DNA from: Siphonodentalium dalli
Lineage: Eukaryota > Mollusca > Scaphopoda > Gadilida > Siphonodentaliidae
Assembly (NCBI GenBank): GCA_032622095.1
Contig: CP136061.1
Span: forward strand, 7,206,734-7,270,733
Direction: 5' to 3'
DNA: 64,000 nt
In this document: piece after piece, positions 31,429-43,700 of the stretch
How the letters are laid out: the number at the start of each line of letters is the position of its first letter
Position numbering within the stretch: the stretch's first letter is position 1
The notes under the pieces: model-generated
The model's input: the letters and a program-made list of their open reading frames with translations, nothing else
Databases searched by the model: none
Told to the model about the DNA's origin: nothing
Translations under genes and position numbers: made by a program

Positions 31429-31654
31429 CATAATCACAAATGTATATATATGGGGGTCAAATTTGAGAAAAGAGTGCAAATTATCAATTGCGAGCATAAA
31501 ATTCAATAATTTTCTGTTTGTTGAAATATATATACACATTTTATTACGTGTATGTAGGATATATAGCAGCGAACCAGTTAATACTGGTAAACACTGGTAA
31601 AAATGATCACCAACTGCAGAGCAGACGACAGCCTTGAAATATAAAAAGATTTGA

Positions 31655-32092
31655 ACTCGGGCCAAGTTTAACAGTGGTGAGAATCGTGAACAAGAGATTA
31701 CCAAATGTGGCGACTCCAAATGTAAAAGATGTCGCTGCCCCCACACCGGGACACACTTTACCCTCAAGAATGGGCATGTTGTCCGTCCTAGTGAGAACAT
31801 AAACTGCAAAACCCGAAATTTAGTCTATATTATAGTATGTTCTGGATGTGAGGAATTATATGTTGGACAGACGGGAAATTCCCTTGTCGACAGAACAAGG
31901 ATCCATCACCAGCAGATCAGACAACCGGAATTGCGGATGATTCCGTTAAGTAAACATCTGGATGAATGTGGGGACGGATCCTTCCGAATTTTCCCCATAC
32001 ACAAAATGATGGAAGTCAACACGTTCAAACGGTTACAGATGGAACAAAAGTTTCGGAACAAATTAAATCCGAAACTAAACTCTATCATATAA
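31655..32092 (+). pseudogene. Penelope-like GIY-YIG endonuclease domain
   Basis: Open frame without a start, ending at TAA 32090-32092, about 145 residues. It begins with a Cys-rich linker (KCGDSKCKRCRCPHTGTHF), followed by NCKTRNLVYIIVCSGC, the YVGQTGNSL motif and RTRIHHQQIR. These are the 'GIY-YIG' strands and the catalytic Arg region of the PLE endonuclease. HLDECGDGSFRIFPI, then LQMEQKFRNKLNPKLN, is the usual C-terminal end. The stretch is free of stops, so it is relatively young, but it is separated from the RT fragment at 30829 by a minisatellite. PLEs use this domain to nick target DNA. Confidence 0.88.
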
Positions 32093-32165
32093 TCGCGACG
32101 TCACACACCCACCTCCCGGAAGTGACGTCACAATAGAAATAATTAGAATAATAAAATGGCGTTAA

Positions 32166-32195
32166 CCTGAAGATCGGTCAAAAGCCGTGAAAGGC
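32166..32195 (+). ncRNA. Hammerhead-ribozyme-like core in the PLE 3' region (degenerate)
   Basis: CCTGAAGATCGGTCAAAAGC then CGTGAAAGGC lies ~75 nt after the endonuclease stop. It has the hammerhead order CUGANGA, short stem II (CGG/CCG), GAAA. PLEs are known to carry such motifs near their ends. The first stem II pair is mismatched and I could not find a proper cleavage site or stem III, so it is probably inactive. Confidence 0.3.
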
Positions 32196-32635
32196 ATATA
32201 TATATGTTTAGGTGTGCATGTACATATAGAGTACATGTCTAATATAACTGAATATACCGGATTATAACATCAATAAATGAAATGTAATGAAACATGCATA
32301 AACAACCCTGCATATATATGTGCATATAAGCGATTACGACAAAATATATGACTGTGAAATTGGGTGGCATAAATTAGACAGGCATGAACCGTTTCGCTTC
32401 TAAAAAATAAAAATAAAAATAAATTATTAACACAAAATAAATGGCGTTGCTCACCGATGAATTTTCCATATTACGACGTCGGGCAGTTATATCACCATGC
32501 CGCGTTAAATAGTTCGGAAAAAAACGTTGATGCTAAAATTGCAAAATGCAAACAACTGGCGACCTATCCGTAAATTAACGTGACATTGCATGATGACGCT
32601 CACTTCGATTCTCTTTTTTTTTTTTTTTTTTTTTT
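32196..32635. other. AT-rich spacer, possible PLE 3' end
   Basis: Contains ATATAT runs, a run of about 22 T at 32613-32634 and no gene. Confidence 0.4.
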
Positions 32636-32735
32636 AGAGAGGGACGTCAAGTAGTTTATGTAGAATGGTATTTGAGTCCACAGCCGTGACTCAAATCGAA
32701 TTATACGTAAACAATTATAGACGTCACTCTCTTAA
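32636..32735. repeat. ~100-bp palindrome
   Basis: GAGAGGGACGTC ... GGTATTTGAGTC faces GACTCAAATCGAATTATACG ... GACGTCACTCTC across a short loop (CACAGCCGT). Probably a foldback MITE. Confidence 0.75.
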
Positions 32736-33355
32736 AAAAAACATAAACAAAAGCAAACATACCATATCAGAAAACACAACGTCTGATCTACGCCACAGGG
32801 GCATGTAACGCGCTCCGCTGTCCGCCCCCCCCCCATTTGCACTGCCCATATACGCCGCCTCTATATACGCGCCTTCTTCGCGTTAATGGAACATTATATA
32901 GACAAGGGGCTCTGTAGAAATTCAACGTTTCACCATCGCTCGGGAGTCGCACAAATTTAGCCCATTCACCCCAGTAATGATAACGATATATACACGGATG
33001 GATCGGCAAAGAATTCATCTTTCAATAAATACCACAAACTCCCATCAGAAACATTCATACACGTTGCATTTGATAAAATTTTAACCACAGAATATTGTGT
33101 CCGGAGAGCGTATTTTTTAGATTTGATCTGGCTCAAAATCAATGGCCGACATGTGTCTCTAAATTCACCGCCCATACAGTTTACTATCATTATAAATCGG
33201 TCAAAGGATCAACTAAATAACTGGAACTTAATGATTTCTTGTCGGCTAATAATTTATTTACTCATACAAATCAACACATTGTCAGTAAACAATTCTAATA
33301 GAGGAGAAATCTGTCGATAATTCCAACTTAAAAACAAATTGTCAAGTCACACAGT
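32736..33355. other. Nothing identified
   Basis: Non-coding as far as I can tell. It has a C-run at 32825-32834. Open frames on the minus strand (32788-33190) show no known domain. Confidence 0.4.
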
Positions 33356-33357
33356 TC

Positions 33358-33475
33358 CTAATTTTAATATTCATTGTGACCTGACTTTTCCATGACTGAC
33401 ATAGTAGAAACAGCCAATCACCGCTCAGTGTTAGAATCGAGGTCAGGTGATAATGAATATTAAAATAAGGATAAC
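33358..33475. repeat. Foldback element
   Basis: Arms TTTTAATATTCATTGTGACC TGA and TCAGGTGATAATGAATATTA AAAT flank a ~65-bp loop. No coding capacity. Confidence 0.7.
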
Positions 33476-33604
33476 TTTAAAGAAATAAATTTAATGCCAA
33501 ATCTGGTCAAACATGGACATTAAACACTCATGTATACACTCATGTATAAAGAAAAAAACATGTAACATACCAAGACTTGTGAGTGGATATAGAGGATCTC
33601 ACAT

Positions 33605-33745
33605 GAGTTTCTATTTTATACGGAATTTATCAACCGTGTTCACTAAATTCGATTTGAGCCGAGGTTTACCGAGGCTCAAATAGAATTTAGAGGACGAGGC
33701 TGGACGAGGTTGATAAATTACGTATAAAATAGGACGAGTGTAAGA
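33605..33745. repeat. Foldback element
   Basis: Outer arms TCTATTTTATACGGAATTTA TCAACC and the complement near 33708-33735. Inner arms ACTAAATTCGATTTGAGCC and GGCTCAAATAGAATTTAG surround GAGGTTTACCGA. The inner CTCAAAT-GAATT phrase resembles the palindrome at 32636-32735, suggesting a common family. Confidence 0.75.
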
Positions 33746-34702
33746 TACCTTTTATCACATGATCAAATAAACCTGAAGCAACGCGAAATATTCATCGAAA
33801 ACAACAATCATAAACTACAGCGATCGCAAGTTATTTGAAGAACGCCGTGACGTTATCGCACGCGCTGATATTAAACGTGTCTATTACCGATAATTATGAA
33901 ACTGCTTTTATGGCCAAATTATGTGATAAAACACAATTATCTCATATGTGACAAATTAAGAGATAGAAAATGGTAATAATTCACAATCTCATGTAGTCAT
34001 GTTTCTACTAAAAGTGTAGGTTTGTTTTTTAATATATGCTTTACTCTCACATGCTATACTTGAGCAGTCCAATAGAAATAATGCCTTTTCTGAACTCATA
34101 CAAGATTCCTGAATTCATACAAGATAAAGTGTGAACGTTATAAAATTCCTAACCAATCCTGACCAATCTGAATCAATTGCAATCAAGAGGAATAACTCTA
34201 TCCTGTTAGTCATATTTTGTCAAAATTTTATTGTAAACTTTGGAAGCTCAGTATTTTGTGAGAAATTAAAGCTTTTTTCTTTTTTTCTTTCTTGGACTCT
34301 CAGCTATATTGTTTTTACTATCATTTTGCCAAGGGACTGAATGAACAGCTTGGGGTATTTTAATGTACTCACCATTATTTGTGCTCTAGATCGGTAAGCA
34401 GACTATTCAACCACCTACATGTTTCTAGGGACAAAATCCACTGCAGTCAAGAATATACTGCTAGAGACCAGTCCTGCTGTTCATTACTAGATTCACTGAA
34501 TCTCAATGTAGGAGGTTTTGTCCTAGTTTTCTCTGTATGTTTGTGTTTTGCGTTCCACAAGGGGGTGGGTGTCAAAACATGACTGGAAAAAACTCTATGA
34601 AATGGAGAAAAACAAATTGGGATCGGGGGTGGGTGGGTCCAAAAAGGGGTGATCGGCAAAAAAGTAGCATACGTGTCTGGAAATTGTTTCCGACCCCCCT
34701 GC
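33746..34702. other. Nothing identified
   Basis: AT-rich, then G-rich near 34560-34650 just before the satellite. No domain in any open frame. Confidence 0.4.
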
Positions 34703-37700
34703 TTATAACGGTCCCTGAACCCATCCGCCGTGATGAAGTTATACGCCCTGATAACGGGCCCTGAACCCAGCCGCCGTGATGAAGTGGTATGACCTTATAA
34801 CTGGCCCTGAACCCAGCCACCGTGATGAAGTGGTATGCCCTTAAAACGGACCTAAACCCATCCGCCGTGGTTAAGTTATATGCCCTGATAACGGGCCCTG
34901 AACCCATCCGCCGTGGTGAAGTTATATGCCCTTACAGTGCATGGGCTCTGAACACATCCGTCGTGGTGGAGTGGTGGTATGCCCTGATAACGGGCCCTGA
35001 ACCCATCCGCCGTGGTGAAGTTATATGCCCTTATAACGGGCCCTGAACCCATCCGCCGTGGTTAAGTTATATGCCATTATAACGGACCATGAATCCATCC
35101 GCCGTGATGAAGTTATATGCCCTTATAACGGACCATGAATCCATCCGCCGTGATGAAGTTCTATGCCCTTATAACGGACCATGAATCCATCCGCCGTGGT
35201 TAAGTTATATGCCCTTATAACGGACCATGAATCCATCCGCCGTGGTTAAGTTATATGCCCTTATAACGGACCATGAATCCATCCGCCGTGGTTAAGTTAT
35301 ATGCCCTTATAACGGACCATGAATCCATCCGCCGTGGTTAAGTTATATGCCCTTATAACGGGCCCTGAACCCATCCGCCGTGGTTAAGTTATATGCCCTT
35401 ATAACGGACCATGAATCCATCCGCCGTGGTTAAGTTATATGCCCTTATAACGGACCATGAATCCATCCGCCGTGGTTAAGTTATATGCCCTTATAACGGA
35501 CCCTGAATCCATCCGCCGTGGTTAAGTTATATGCCCTTATAGTGGTCTCTGAATCCATCCGCCGTGGTTAAGTTATATGCCCTTATAACGGGCCCTGAAC
35601 CCATCCGCCGTGGTTAAGTTATATGCCCTTATAACGGACCATGAACCCATCCCCCGTGGTTAAGTTATATGCCCTTATAACGAGCCATGAATCCATCCGC
35701 CGTGGTTAAGTTATATGCCCTTATAACGGACCATGAATCCATCCGCCGTGGTTAAGTTATATGCCCTTATAACGGACCCCGAATCCATCCGCCGTGGTTA
35801 AGTTATATGCCCTTATAATGGTCTCTGAACCCATCCGCCGTGGTTAAGTTATATGCCCTTATAGTGGTCTCTGAACCCATCCGCCGTGGTTAAGTTATAT
35901 GCCCTTATAGTGTTCTCTGAATCCATCCGCCGTGGTTAAGTTATATGCCCTTATAACGGACCATGAATCCATCCGCCGTGGTTAAGTTATATGCCCTTAT
36001 AACGGACCATGAACCCATCCGCCGTGGTTAAGTTATATGCCCTTATAACGGACCATGAATCCATCCGCCGTGGTTAAGTTATATGCCCTTATAACGGACC
36101 ATGAATCCATCCGCCGTGGTTAAGTTATATGCCCTTATAACGGACCATGAATCCATCCGCCGTGGTTAAGTTATATGCCCTTATAACGGACCATGAACAC
36201 ATCCGCCGTGGTTAAGTTATATGCCCTTATATCGGACCATGAATCCATCCGCCGTGGTTAAGTTATATGCCCTTATAACGGACCATGAATCCATCCGCCG
36301 TGGTTAAGTTATATGCCCTTATAACGGACCATGAATCCATCCGCCGTGGTTAAGTTATATGCCCTTATAACGGACCATGAATCCATCCGCCGTGGTTAAG
36401 TTATATGCCCTTACAGTGCATGGGCTCTGAACCCATCCGTCGTGGTGGAGTGGTGGTATGCCCTGATAACGGGCCCTGAACCCATCCGCCGTGGTGAAGT
36501 TATATGCCCTTATAACGGGCCCTGAACCCATCCGCCGTGATGAAGTTATATGCCCTTATAACGGACCATGAATCCATCCGCCGTGGTTAAGTTATATGCC
36601 CTTATAACGGGCCCTAAACCCATCCGTCGTGGTTAAGTTATATGCCCTTATAACAGACCATGAATCCATCCGCCGTGGTGAAGTTATATGCCCTTATAAC
36701 GGACCATGAATCCATCCGCCGTGATGAAGTTATATGCCCTTATAACGGACCATGAATCCATCCGCCGTGGTTAAGTTATATGCCCTTATAACAGGCCCTA
36801 AACCCATCCGCCGTGGTTAAGTTATATGCCCTTATAACAGACCATGAAACCATCCGCCGTGGTGAAGTTATATGCCCTTATATGGACCATGAATCCATCC
36901 GCCGTGGTTAATTTATATGCCCTTATAACGGGACCTAAACCCATCCGCCGTGGTTAAGTTATATGCCCTTATAACAGACCATGAATCCATCCGCCGTGGT
37001 GAAGTTATATGCCCTTATAACAGACCCTGAATCCATCCGCCGTGGTTAAGTTATATGCCCTTATAACGGACCATGAATCCATCCGCCGTGGTTAAGTTCT
37101 ATGCCCTTATAACGGGCCCTGAACCCATCCGCCGTGGTTAAGTTATATGCCCTTATTACGGGCCCTGAACCCATCCGCCGTGGTTAAGTTATATGCCCTA
37201 ATAACGGACCCTGAATCCATCCGCCGTGGTTAAGTTATATGCCCTTATAACGGGCCCTGAACCCATCCGCCGTGGTTAAGTTATATGCCCTTATAACGGA
37301 CCATGAACCCATCCGCCGTGGTTAAGTTATATGCCCTTATAACGGGCCATGAATCCATCCGCCGTGGTTAAGTTATATGCCCTTATAACGGGCCCTGAAC
37401 CCATCCGCCGTGGTTAAGTTATATGCCCTTATAACGGACCATGAATCCATCCGCCGTTGTGAAGTTATATGCCCTTATAACGGGCCCTGAACCCATCCGC
37501 CGTGGTTAAGTTATATGCCCTTATAACGGGCCCTGAACCCATCCGCCGTGATGAAGTTCTATGCCCTTATAACGGGCCCTGAACCCATCCGCCGTGGTTA
37601 AGTTATATGCCCTTATAACGGACCATGAATCCATCCGGCGTGGATAAGTTATATGCCCTTATAACGGACCATGAATCCATCCGCCGTGGTTAAGTTATAT

Positions 37701-40700
37701 GCCCTTATAACGGGCCCTGAACCCATCCGCCGTGGTGAAGTTATATGCCCTTATAACGGGCCCTGAACCCATCCGCCGTGGTTAAGTTATATGCCCTTAT
37801 AACGGACCATGAATCCATCCGCCGTGGATAAGTTATATGCCCTTATAACGGACCATGAATCCATCCGCCGTGGTTAAGTTATATGCCCTTATAACGGACC
37901 CTGAACCCATCCGCCGTGGTTAAGTTATATGCCCTTATAACGGGCCCTGAATCCATCCGCCGTGGTTAAGTTATATGCCCTTATAACGGGCCCTGAACCC
38001 ATCCGCCGTGGATAAGTTATATGCCCTTATAACGGACCATGAATCCATCCGCCGTGGTTAAGTTATATGCCCTTATAACGGGCCCTGAATCCATCCGCCG
38101 TGGTTAAGTTATATGCACTTATAACGGGCCCTGAATCCATCCGCCGTGGTTAAGTTATATGCCCTTATAACGGGCCCTGAATCCATCCGCCGTGGTTAAG
38201 TTATATGCACTTATAACGGACCCTGAACTCATCCGCCGTGGTTAAGTTATATGCCCTTATAACGGACCATGAATCCATCCGCCGTGGTTAAGTTATATGC
38301 CCTTATAACGGACCATGAATCCATCCGCCGTGGTTAAGTTATATGCCATTATAACGGACCCTGAACTCATCCGCCGTGGTTAAGTTATATGCCCTTATAG
38401 TGGTCTCTGAATCCATCCGCCGTGGTTAAGTTATATGCCCTTATAACGGGCCATGAATCCATCCGCCGTGGTTAAGTTATATGCCCTTATAACGGACCCT
38501 GAATCCATCCGCCGTGGTTAAGTTATATGCCCTTATAACGGACCATGAATCCATCCGCCGTGGTTAAGTTATATGCCCTTATAACGGACCATGAACCCAT
38601 CCGCCGTGGTTAAGTTATATGCCCTTATAACGGGCCATGAATCCATCCGCCGTGGTTAAGTTATATGCCCTTATAACGGACCCTGAACTCATCCGCCGTG
38701 GTTAAGTTATATGCCCTTATAGTGGTCTCTGAATCCATCCGCCGTGGTTAAGTTATATGCCCTTATAATGGGCCCTGAACCCATCCGCCGTGGTTAAGTT
38801 ATATGCCCTTATAACGGGCCCTGAACTCATCCGCCGTGATGAAGTTATATGCCCTTATAACGGGCCCTGAACCCATCCGCCGTGGTTAAGTTATATGCCC
38901 TTATAACGGGCCCTGAACTCATCCGCCGTGGTTAAGTTATATGCCCTTATAGTGGTCTCTGAATCCATCCGCCGTGGTTAAGTTATATGCCCTTATAACG
39001 GGCCCTGAACCCATCCGCCGTGGTTAAGTTATATGCCCTTATAACGGGCCCTGAACTCATCCGCCGTGATGAAGTTATATGTCCTTATAACGGGCCCTGA
39101 ACCCATCCGCCGTGGTTAAGTTATATGCCCTTATAACGGGCCCTGAACTCATCCGCCGTGGTTAAGTTATATGCCCTTATAACGGGCCCTGAACTCATCC
39201 GCCGTGGTTAAGTTATATGCCCTTATAACGGGCCCTGAACTCATCCGCCGTGATGAAGTTATATGCCCTTATAACGGGCCCTGAACCCATCCGCCGTGGT
39301 TAAGTTATATGCCCTTATAACGGGCCCTGAACTCATCCGCCGTGGTTAAGTTATATGCCCTTATAACGGGCCCTGAACTCATCCGCCGTGGTTAAGTTAT
39401 ATGCCCTTATAACGGGCCCTGAACCCATCCGCCGTGGTTAAGTTATATGCCCTTATAACGGACCCTGAACCCATCCGCCGTGGTTAAGTTATATGTCCTT
39501 ATAACGGACCATGAATCCATCCGCCGTGGTTAAGTTATATGCCCTTATAACGGACCATGAACCCATCCGCCGTGGTTAAGTTATATACCCGTATAGTTGT
39601 CTCTGAACCCATCCGCCGTGGTTAAGTTATATGCCCTTATAACGGACCATGAATCCATCCGCCGTGGTTAAGTTATATGCCCTTATAACGGACCATGAAT
39701 CCATCCGCCGTGGTTAAGTTATATGCCCTTATAACGGACCATGAACCCACCCGCCGTGGTTAAGTTATATGCCCTTATAACGGACCATGAATCCATCCGC
39801 CGTGATGAAGTTATATGCCCTGATAACGGGCACTGAACCCATCCGCCGTGGTTAAGTTATATGCCCTTATAACGGACCCTGAATCCATCCGCCGTGGTTA
39901 AGTTATATGCCCTTATAACGGACCCTGAACCCATCCGCCGTGGTTAAGTTATATGCCCTTATAACGGACCATGAATCCATCCGCCGTGGTTAAGTTATAT
40001 GCCCTTATAACGGACCATGAATCCATCCGCCGTGGTTAAGTTATATGCCCTTATAACGGACCATGAATCCACCCGCCGTGGTTAAGTTATATGCCCTTAT
40101 AGTGGTCTCTGAATCCACCCGCCGTGGTTAAGTTATATGCCCTTATAACGGACCCTGAACTCATCCGCCGTGGTTAAGTTATATGCGCTTATAACGGACC
40201 CAGAACTCATCCGCCGTGGTTAAGTTATATGCCCTGATAACGGACCCCGAACCCATCCGCCGTGGTTAAGTTATATGCCCTTATAACGGACCCTGAACCC
40301 ATCCGCCGTGGTTAAGTTATATGCCCTTATAGTGGTCTCTGAACCCATCCGCCGTGGTTAAGTTATATGCCCTTATAACGGACCATGAATCCATCCGCCG
40401 TGGTTAAGTTATATGCCCTTATAACGGTCCCTGAACTCATCCGCCGTGGTTAAGTTATATGCCCTTATAACGGACCCAGAACTCATCCGCCGTGGTTAAG
40501 TTATATGCCCTGATAACGGACCCCGAACCCATCCGCCGTGGTTAAGTTATATGCCCTTATAGTGGTCTCTGAACCCATCCGCCTTGGTTAAGTTATATGC
40601 CCTTATAACGGACCATGAATCCATCCGCCGTGGTTAAGTTATATGCCCTTATAACGGACTCTGAACCCATCCGCCGTGGTTAAGTTATATGCCCTTATAG

Positions 40701-43700
40701 TGGTCTCTGAACCCATCCGCCGTGGTTAAGTTATATGCCCTTATAACGGACCATGAATCCATCCGCCGTGGTTAAGTTATATGCCCTGATAACGGACCCT
40801 GAACTCATCCGCCGTGGTTAAGTTATATGCCCTGATAACGGACCCTGAACCCATCCGCCGTGGTTATGTTATATGCCCTTATAACGGACCATGAATCCAT
40901 CCGCCGTGGTTAAGTTATATGCCCTTATAACGGACCATGAATCCATCCGTCGTGGTTAAGTTATATGCCCTTATAACGGACCATGAATCCATCCGCCGTG
41001 GTTAAGTTATATGCCCTTATAACGGACTCTGAACCCATCCGCCGTGGTTAAGTTATATGCCCTTATAGTGGTCTCTGAACCCATCCGCCGTGGTTAAGTT
41101 ATATGCCCTTATAACGGACCATGAATCCATCCGCCGTGGTTAAGTTATATGCCCTTATAACGGACCATGAATCCATCCGCCGTGGTTAAGTTATATGCCC
41201 TTAGAACGGACCATGAATCCATCCGCCGTGGTTAAGTTATATGCCCTTATAACGGACCATGAATCCATCCGCCGTGGTTAAGTTATATGCCCTTATAACG
41301 GACCATGAATCCATCCGCCGTGGTTAAGTTATATGCCCTTATAACGGACCATGAATCCATCCGCCGTGGTTAAGTTATATGCCCTTATAACGGACCATGA
41401 ATCCACCCGCCGTGGTTAAGTTATATGCCCTTATAACGGACTCTGAACCCATCCGCCGTGGTTAAGTTATATGTCCTTATAACGGACCATGAACCCATCC
41501 GCCGCGGTTAAGTTATATGCCCTTATTGTGGTCTCTGAACCCATCCGCCGTGGTTAAGTTATATGCCCTTATAACGGACCATGAATCCATCCGCCGTGGT
41601 TAAGTTATATGCCCTTATAACGGACCATGAATCCATCCGCCGTGGTTAAGTTATATGCACTTATAACGGACCATGAATCCATCCGCCGTGGTTAAGTTAT
41701 ATGCCCTTATAACGGACCATGAATCCATCCGCCGTGGTTAAGTTATATGCCCTTATAACGGACCATGAATCCATCCGCCGTGATGAAGTTATATGCCCTT
41801 ATAACGGGTCCTGAACCCATCCGCCGCGGTTAAGTTATATGCCATTATAACGGACCATGAATCCATCCTCCGTGGTTAAGTTATATGCCCTTATAGTGGT
41901 CTCTGAACCCATCCGCCGTGGTTAAGTTATATGCCCTTATAGTGGTCTCTAAACCCATCCGCCGTGATGAAGTTATATGCCCTTATAGTGGTCTCTAAAC
42001 CCATCCGCCGTGGTTAAGTTATATGCCCTTATAGTGGTCTCTGAACCCATCCGCCATGGTTATGTTATATGCCCTTATAACGGACCATGAATCCATCCGC
42101 CGTGGTTAAGTTATATGCCCTTATAACTGGCACTGAACACATCCGCCGTGATGAAGTTATATGCCCTTATAACGGACCATGAATCCATCCGCCGTGGTTA
42201 AGTTATATGCCCTTATAACGGACCACGAATCCATCCGCCGTGGTTAAGTTATATACCCTTATAACGGACCATGAATCCATCCGCCGTGGTTAAGTTATAT
42301 GCCCTTATAACGGACCATGAATCCATCCGCCGTGGTTAAGTTATTTACTTTTATAGTGGTCTCTAAACCCATCCGCCGTGATGAAGTTATATGTCCTTAT
42401 AACGGACCATGAATCCATCCGCCGTGGTTAAGTTATATACTTTTATAGTGGTCTCTGAACACATCCGCCGTGGATAAGTTATATACTTTTATAGTGGTCT
42501 CTAAACCCATCCGCCGTGGTTAAGTTATATGCCCTTATAACGGACCATGAACCCATCTGCCGTGGTTAAGTTATATACTTTTATAGTGGTCTCTAAACCC
42601 ATCCGCCGTGGTTAAGTTATATACTTTTATAGTGGTCTCTAAACCCATCCGCCGTGATGAAGTTATATGTCCTTATAACGGACCATGAATCCATCCCCCG
42701 TGGTTAAGTTATATACTTTTGTAGTGGTCTCTGAACACATCCGCCGTGGTTAAGTTATATACTTTTATAGTGGTCTCTAAACCCATCCGCCGTGGTTAAG
42801 TTATATGCCCTTATAACGGACCACGAATCCATCCGCCGTGGTTAAGTTATATACTTTTATAGTGGTCTCTGAACACATCCGCCGTGGTTAAGTTATATAC
42901 TTTTATAGTGGTCTCTAAACCCATCCGCCGTGATGAAGTTATATGTCTTTATAACGGACCATGAATCCATCCGCCGTGGTTAAGTTATATACTTTTATAG
43001 TGGTCTCTGAACACATCCGCCGTGGTTAAGTTATATACTTTTATAGTGGTCTGTAAACCCATCCGCCGTGGTGAAGTTATATGTCCTTATAACGGACCAT
43101 GAATCCATCCGCCGTGGTTAAGTTATATACTTTTATAGTGCATGGTCTCTAAACCCATCCGCCGTGGTTAAGTTATATACTTTTATAGTGGTCTCTGAAC
43201 ACATCCGCCGTGGTTAAGTTATATACTTTTATAGTGGTCTCTAAACCCATCCGCCGTGATGAAGTTACATGTCCTTATAACGGACCATGAATCCATCCGC
43301 CGTGGTTAAGTTATATACTTTTATAGTGGTCTCTAAACCCATCCGCCGTGGTTAAGTTATATACTTTTATAGTGGTCGCTGAACACATCCGCCGTGGTTA
43401 AGTTATATACTTTTATAGTAGTCTCTAAACCCATCCGCCGTGGTTAAGTTATATACTTTTATAGTGGTCTCTAAACCCATCCGCCGTGGTTAAGTTATAT
43501 ACTTTTATAGTGGTCTCTGAACACATCCGCCGTGGTTAAGTTATATATTTTATATTGGTCTCTAAACCCATCCGCCGTGGTTAAGTTATATACTTTTATA
43601 GTGGGCTCTGAACACATCCGCCGTGGTTAAGTTATATACTTTTATAGTGGTCTGTGAACACATCCGCCGTGGTTAAGTTATATGCCCTTATAACGGACCA

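Noticed and set aside
32788-33190. Minus-strand frames near the PLE
   Set aside because: No match to PLE or other motifs that I can see.
34822-35046. Open frame at the left of the satellite
   Set aside because: It is the 46-bp satellite read in frame over a few diverged units and soon meets stops.
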